A stretch of 52,487 bases of DNA from Microbacterium paulum (GTDB lineage: Bacteria > Actinomycetota > Actinomycetes > Actinomycetales > Microbacteriaceae). The position numbers and the translations under genes were made by a program. The stretch lies in the NCBI RefSeq assembly GCF_015707995.1, contig NZ_JAAGRY010000016.1, positions 1 to 52,487 on the forward strand, read 5' to 3'. Below the pieces are notes generated by a model. That model saw only the letters and a program-made list of their open reading frames with translations. It did no database searches and was not told where the DNA came from. Position 1 is the stretch's first letter. Every line of letters begins with the position of its first letter. Of this stretch, positions 51,713-52,487 are shown piece after piece.

Positions 51713-51826
51713 ATGGACCTCGTCGCACTCGAACTCTTCTTCGTGGGCCTTCTCGCGCTCGCGTCGCTCGCGATCGTCTTCGTCTCGGGCGTCGTGATCA
51801 AGAACCTCTACCGCGGCCAGCGCTGA
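51713..51826 (+). CDS. 37-aa single-helix membrane protein
   Basis: Short gene: MDLVALELFFVGLLALASLA then IVFVSGVVIKNLYRGQR, i.e. one transmembrane helix with a basic cytoplasmic end. TAGAGT (51701-51706) is exactly 6 nt before the ATG (leaderless signature), and GAGG at 51707-51710 could also serve as a ribosome-binding site. The stop is 5 bp before the next start. The near-perfect promoter geometry and the amphipathic basic end argue for a real gene despite its length. Function unknown. Confidence 0.75.
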   Translation: MDLVALELFFVGLLALASLAIVFVSGVVIKNLYRGQR

Positions 51827-51831
51827 GCGCC

Positions 51832-52437
51832 GTGTTCGATCTTCCGACCGATCTGCCGGCGGACATCGTTCCGCTGTCGTGGCTGCTGGGCGTCTGGGAA
51901 GGCACCGGCGTCATCGACTACGAGGCGGACGGCACCCGGTTCGACGGCGAGTTCGCGCACCGCGTGAGCTTCAGCCATGACGGCGGCGACTACGTCAATT
52001 ATGCCGCGAGCGCGTGGCTGATCGGCGAAGACGACGCGCGCACACCGCTCGTCGCCGAGACCGGCTATTGGCGCCTCGCGCGCCCCGCCGGCGCAGAAGA
52101 CGCGGGCCCCGCGCTCCTACCCGCCGCGATCGTTCGCGAGAAGCCGCGCACCGCCGACGATGTCGAGGCGCTGCGCACCGACGAGGGCGGGTTCGACCTC
52201 GAGGTCGCGATCGTGCACTCCGACGGCATCTGCGAGCTGTACCTCGGCCAGGTGCGCGGCCCGCGCATCGACCTGGCGACCGACGCGATCGTGCGCCCCG
52301 CGGGCGCGAAGCCCTATGCCTCCGCGTCGCGCATGTACGGCTACGTCGACGGTCACCTGCTGTGGGCGTGGGACATCGCCGCCCTCGGCAGCCCGCTTGC
52401 GGCGCACGCCTCGGCACGCCTCGCTCGGGCCGAGTGA
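51832..52437 (+). CDS. FABP-like/nitrobindin-family beta-barrel protein
   Basis: 201 aa. The starting motif WLLGVWEGTGVIDYEADG is the GxWxGxG signature of the FABP-like/nitrobindin (DUF1794) family; RVSFSHDGGDYVNYAAS, ETGYWRLARP and the late ASRMYGYVDGHLLWAWDIAA complete the barrel. Homologues in mycobacteria and Arabidopsis bind ferric heme and isomerise peroxynitrite, but the conserved heme-ligand His is not obvious at the usual place here, so heme binding is uncertain. GTG 51832 starts 5 bp after the small gene's stop and 3 bp lie before the next start. Confidence 0.85.
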   Translation: MFDLPTDLPADIVPLSWLLGVWEGTGVIDYEADGTRFDGEFAHRVSFSHDGGDYVNYAASAWLIGEDDARTPLVAETGYWRLARPAGAEDAGPALLPAAIVREKPRTADDVEALRTDEGGFDLEVAIVHSDGICELYLGQVRGPRIDLATDAIVRPAGAKPYASASRMYGYVDGHLLWAWDIAALGSPLAAHASARLARAE

Positions 52438-52439
52438 GC

Positions 52440-52487
52440 GTGACGGAGCCGACCACGCCCGCGGCGCTCGCCGCGGCGCCCTTCGCG
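52440..52487 (+). CDS. Start of a gene cut by the window edge
   Basis: GTG at 52440 opens a frame, MTEPTTPAALAAAPFA, to the last base. It starts 2 nt after the FABP-like stop, with GAGTGAG-type sequence upstream as a weak ribosome-binding site. In related genomes a folate-binding YgfZ-like gene often follows, but 16 residues do not establish this. Confidence 0.4.
   Translation, partial: MTEPTTPAALAAAPFA

Noticed and set aside
1..52487. CRISPR array, rRNA operon, prophage structural genes, insertion-sequence transposases
   Set aside because: No regularly spaced repeats, no rRNA-like sequence, no DDE transposase or capsid/portal/tail motifs were found in any frame I read.

Overview
The window is GC-rich, densely packed chromosomal DNA from a high-GC actinobacterium, most likely Microbacteriaceae (Microbacterium-like). 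The basis is gene content and order (topA-tmk-holB; ppk-mutT1; a GlnR-like regulator near a FABP-fold gene; SigK/RskA with DipZ and a fasciclin lipoprotein), stop/start overlaps of the ATGA/GTGA type, and many genes whose -10 hexamer (TAGNNT-like) lies 6-7 nt before the start codon, which implies leaderless mRNAs. No rRNA or CRISPR is present.

Layout. 0-6.4 kb: tail of a probable Tad/pilus gene, then topA-tmk-holB and a secreted alpha/beta-hydrolase. 6.4-9.1 kb (minus): methionine ABC importer metQ-metN-metI. 9.36 kb: tRNA-Thr(CGT) with a strong terminator. 9.5-17.0 kb: a small membrane protein, then an overlapping chain MMPL transporter - GH92 mannosidase - nicotinamidase - DUF2510 membrane protein.

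17.085-29.254 kb: a 12.2-kb integrative island in the 3' end of a tRNA-Lys(TTT) gene (29229-29301, minus). A 28-bp exact duplication of the tRNA end flanks it. Paired arm-type TGTTGTCA repeats sit inside both ends, and an excisionase-like gene plus an intact tyrosine integrase sit next to the tRNA. I see no replication or conjugation genes. The cargo looks like conflict/defence genes: HigBA toxin-antitoxin; two small membrane proteins; a HipA-like kinase coupled to a HIRAN-domain protein; a remnant integrase; DUF3892; a membrane/coiled-coil protein; a nucleoside-deoxyribosyltransferase/TIR-like enzyme read across a -1 frameshift at a perfect slippery heptamer; a three-helix membrane protein; and a divergent CHAT (caspase-like) protease. 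In the left third, four copies of a 25-bp repeat separate the transcription units like cassette boundaries. This island is the best candidate for undescribed biology here.

29.3-34.3 kb: fasciclin lipoprotein, DipZ (CcdA plus thioredoxin), SigK-like ECF sigma factor and RskA anti-sigma, a compact version of a regulon that is scattered in mycobacteria. 34.5-36.5 kb: PabC-like PLP enzyme and an AbiEi/DUF559 gene bracketed by two 78-nt nested palindromes. 36.6-40.9 kb (minus): pstS-pstC-pstA-pstB phosphate importer with a perfect PHO box. 40.9-47.4 kb: a SAP/Rho-N protein, a 1318-aa Pls/PosA-type synthetase (epsilon-poly-lysine synthetase architecture), a coupled M1 aminopeptidase and, convergent, a phosphopantetheinyl transferase. 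47.4-50.5 kb (minus): mutT1 and ppk1. The window ends with an orphan GlnR-like regulator, small membrane proteins (one of 37 aa), a FABP/nitrobindin-like protein and the first codons of another gene.

Phosphate is a recurring theme on the right: Pst uptake under a PHO box, polyphosphate kinase and MutT1 lie within 14 kb, together with a regulator whose mycobacterial counterpart also neighbours pst genes.
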